Source: an uncultured Eubacteriales bacterium (GTDB lineage: Bacteria; Bacillota; Clostridia; Oscillospirales; Acutalibacteraceae). Taken from it: a DNA stretch of 7,966 nt. Below the pieces are notes generated by a model that had not been told where the DNA came from, searched no databases, and worked only from the letters and a program-made list of their open reading frames with translations. Location of the stretch: contig ONWP01000160.1 of assembly GCA_900321595.1 (NCBI GenBank), forward strand, positions 1-7,966. The letters run 5' to 3'. Made by a program: the position numbers and the translations under genes. This document shows, piece after piece, positions 6,056 through 7,966 of this stretch; the stretch's first letter is position 1; each line of letters begins with the position of its first letter.

Positions 6056-6092
6056 AAAACGAGCTGCCGGCGAGGGCAGCTCGTTTTTTACA
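6056..6092. terminator. Bidirectional rho-independent terminator between convergent genes
   Basis: ACGAGCTGCC (6059-6068) and GGCAGCTCGT (6075-6084) pair over ten bases around a six-base loop, with six T at 6084-6089 on the plus strand and four T beyond the stem on the minus strand (AAAA at 6056-6059). It lies in the 52-base gap between the GH43-like stop and the GH51 stop, so it can end transcripts from both sides; the plus-strand signal is the stronger. Confidence 0.9.
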
Positions 6093-6098
6093 TACCGC

Positions 6099-7966
6099 TT
6101 ATTTCTTCGGGAATTTCAACACCGTCACCGAGTACTTCGGCAGCGTGTAGTTGAACGCGTCCCCCGCCATCGCAAGGTCAAACTCATTGACGGCGCATTC
6201 ATCCTGTGCGCCGAGGCGGTTCACGCTCTTCGGATCGCTGCCGCTGATCTGCGTCACGCGCGCCTCCTGCGCGAATCCGTCGCGGCCGCTGATCTGCACG
6301 CCGAGCGTTTGATTCCGATCTGTGACGTTGACAAGCTTGACGATCAGGTCGCCGTTCTCGTCCAGTCCGGCGGTCTGATAGACCGCGGCGTCAGCGTTCG
6401 AGCCGGCGGTGTAGTCCACGTACAGCTCCCCGTCGATATAACACCTGATGCGGCAGCCGTCCAGCTCGATCTTCAGGTGATAGGTGCGGCCGGTCTCGAC
6501 CGCGAAGGGGCGCACCGTGCCGGGCAGCTGACCGGATTTCGCGTTGCCGCTGATCTCCTGCAGGCAGGAGACGGTGTTATTCCAGCCGCCGATATTCCAG
6601 ATGAAATTGTTTCCGATATCCCGCGCGGCGAAGGAGATCATGAAGCCCTCCTGCCCGTCGAGCTTTTCCGCGTCGAGCTCATAGGTGTAGTTGCTCCATT
6701 CCGTTTTTCCGAAATAAGCCACCGAGCCGGTATCCGTATACCGCATATCGGTCTCGGACTGCACCAGACGCCCGTCCTGCAGACGGAATTTGCCGTCGGT
6801 GGGACGATCCCAGCGAAGCGGCAGACCGACGCCCGTAAAGCTGTCTTTGCCGAGCGTCTTTCCGGTTTCGCGGTCGGTGACGACCACGTTGTCAAACGCG
6901 GCGGCTGTATACCAGGTGCCGACGCCGACGCGGCCGGAAAGATCGGACTTCGGGTAAAGCGCGCCGTCGAGCGCGGACGACACCAGCGTTTTCGACTGGT
7001 TGACGCTGAAGGCCTTCTGCACCTCATAGTTGACAGAGCCCTTCGCGTCCGTCTGATCGAGCCAGATCAGATCGGGCTGCCAGTGACCGGCGGTCACATT
7101 GCCGAACAGCGGCGCGTAGGCCGCCATGCGCACGATGTCGCCGTTGCGTTCAAGCCCTGTCATATAAGCCGCCTCCGCAAGCGCCGCTTCAAGCGTATTC
7201 GACTGCGCGGCGTATTCGCCCACGAAGACCGGGATCGCGCCGCCGTAGGGCGTCTCGGTCATCTCGTCGACCGTGCGCCTGTAATTGGCCGCGTCATAAT
7301 AATCCGTATTCTTGCGGAACCAGTCCGGACTGTTATAGTAATGCTGATCGGTCGCGCCGGCGAAGACGGTCACGTCCGTCTCATCGTGCGCCGCAAGCCA
7401 CGACTGCGCGTAGGCGTAGGACTTCGTATAATTCGCGCTGTGCGTCGCGTCCGCCGCGCCGGCGGAATAGATCAGCTCCACCCCGTCGAACGTCTGCGGA
7501 TCCGCTTCCTTCGCGGCGAGGAACGCCTCGAGGAACGCCGTATAACGCTCGTAAAACTCCTCGTTTTCATTCTCGTTGCCGACACAGACGTACTGCAGGT
7601 CAAAGGGCGCCGGATGCCCCATAGCCGCGCGAACGCCGCCCCAGACGCTGTCCGTGCTCCCGCGCGCGAATTCGACGAGATCGAGCAGGTCCTGCACGTC
7701 GCGGCGGAACTCCTCAGAGTTCATATCCACCCCGTGCCGCCCGCGCATCTGGCAGTACAGGCCGGCGTTGACCACGGGCACAGGCGACGCGCCGAGGTCC
7801 TCACAGAGCTGGAAGAATTCATAGAACCCCAGGCCGTAGCTCATAAAGCTCGGATACGGGTCGTCATGCGCGCCGAGATCCGTCCACAGGTCGATCCCCT
7901 GGCTTCTCGCGGCGACGTCGCCGTAAGTACCGTTGAAGAGAAGCGGCGCCCCGTCCGCGTCCACGC
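6099..7966 (-). CDS. GH51-type alpha-L-arabinofuranosidase with LamG-like insert (5' end off window)
   Basis: Over 620 residues are visible and the frame is open at the right edge; the true start is outside (the ATG at 7964 is internal). The visible part begins inside the catalytic barrel: GLGFYEFFQLCEDLGASPVP is typical of GH51. VCVGNEN carries the acid/base Glu (codon 7572-7574), DQHYYNSPDWF matches the conserved His-Tyr strand, and PVFVGEYAA carries the nucleophile Glu (codon 7215-7217); the 119-residue separation fits the family. The C-terminal beta domain begins near VQKAFSVNQSKT, is interrupted by a LamG/concanavalin-like module (about 6945-6405: GTWYTAAAFDNVVV to CYIDGELYVDYT), and resumes at DLIVKLVNVT. 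GH51 enzymes release terminal alpha-L-arabinofuranose from arabinan and arabinoxylan. Presence of a signal peptide or N-terminal carbohydrate-binding domain cannot be judged here. It ends at the shared terminator with no dockerin at its C terminus. Confidence 0.92.
   Translation of the reverse strand, partial: VDADGAPLLFNGTYGDVAARSQGIDLWTDLGAHDDPYPSFMSYGLGFYEFFQLCEDLGASPVPVVNAGLYCQMRGRHGVDMNSEEFRRDVQDLLDLVEFARGSTDSVWGGVRAAMGHPAPFDLQYVCVGNENENEEFYERYTAFLEAFLAAKEADPQTFDGVELIYSAGAADATHSANYTKSYAYAQSWLAAHDETDVTVFAGATDQHYYNSPDWFRKNTDYYDAANYRRTVDEMTETPYGGAIPVFVGEYAAQSNTLEAALAEAAYMTGLERNGDIVRMAAYAPLFGNVTAGHWQPDLIWLDQTDAKGSVNYEVQKAFSVNQSKTLVSSALDGALYPKSDLSGRVGVGTWYTAAAFDNVVVTDRETGKTLGKDSFTGVGLPLRWDRPTDGKFRLQDGRLVQSETDMRYTDTGSVAYFGKTEWSNYTYELDAEKLDGQEGFMISFAARDIGNNFIWNIGGWNNTVSCLQEISGNAKSGQLPGTVRPFAVETGRTYHLKIELDGCRIRCYIDGELYVDYTAGSNADAAVYQTAGLDENGDLIVKLVNVTDRNQTLGVQISGRDGFAQEARVTQISGSDPKSVNRLGAQDECAVNEFDLAMAGDAFNYTLPKYSVTVLKFPKK
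6405..6945 (-). other. LamG/concanavalin-like module inserted in the GH51 C-terminal domain
   Basis: About 180 residues between the two halves of the arabinofuranosidase C-terminal beta domain. It starts at VGVGTWYTAAAFDNVVV, contains DGRLVQSE, WSNYTYELDAEKLDGQEGFM and NFIWNIGGWNN, and ends at RIRCYIDGELYVDY, the pattern of sugar-binding or structural jelly-roll modules. I recall the same arrangement in other bacterial GH51 proteins, so it is probably ancestral to that subgroup; carbohydrate binding is inferred. Confidence 0.65.

Overview
The window (7966 bases, GC-rich, strong AGGAGG-type ribosome binding sites, sigma-A-like promoters, a type I dockerin, SpoIIE/STAS regulators) looks like chromosome from an anaerobic, plant-polysaccharide-degrading Clostridia member, probably of the Oscillospiraceae/Ruminococcaceae kind found in gut or rumen. 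That placement is inferred from gene content, not from any marker gene.

Left half, minus strand (3640 down to the left edge): a three-gene regulatory operon read right to left. It encodes a STAS domain fused to an aminoglycoside-phosphotransferase-like kinase (3640-2465), a stand-alone STAS anti-sigma-factor antagonist (2431-2126), and a membrane-bound SpoIIE/RsbU-type PP2C phosphatase fused at its C terminus to an RsbW-like ATP-binding domain (2051 to beyond base 1). Together these are the parts of a partner-switching system: two STAS proteins that can be phosphorylated, two different kinase folds and one phosphatase with an extracytoplasmic sensor. No sigma factor or other output is visible in the window.

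Middle (3641-3840): a 200-base divergent intergenic region holding a predicted promoter on each strand, separated by A-tracts at about 10-base phasing. To its right on the plus strand are a secreted protein with an N-terminal type I dockerin and a large unrecognised C-terminal region (3841-5163), then, after a perfect 10-bp hairpin, a signal-less GH43-like glycosidase (5228-6046).

Right end: a bidirectional terminator (about 6056-6092) separates the GH43-like gene from a convergent minus-strand gene (6099 to the right edge), which encodes most of a GH51-type alpha-L-arabinofuranosidase carrying a LamG/concanavalin-like insert in its C-terminal beta domain. The right side is therefore about dockerin-linked and arabinose-containing plant polysaccharide breakdown, and the left side about signal-controlled regulation. 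The shared divergent promoter region is the only direct hint that the two are linked. I see no rRNA, tRNA, CRISPR array, insertion sequence or riboswitch. The best candidate for an undescribed system is the STAS-kinase / STAS / phosphatase-RsbW operon.
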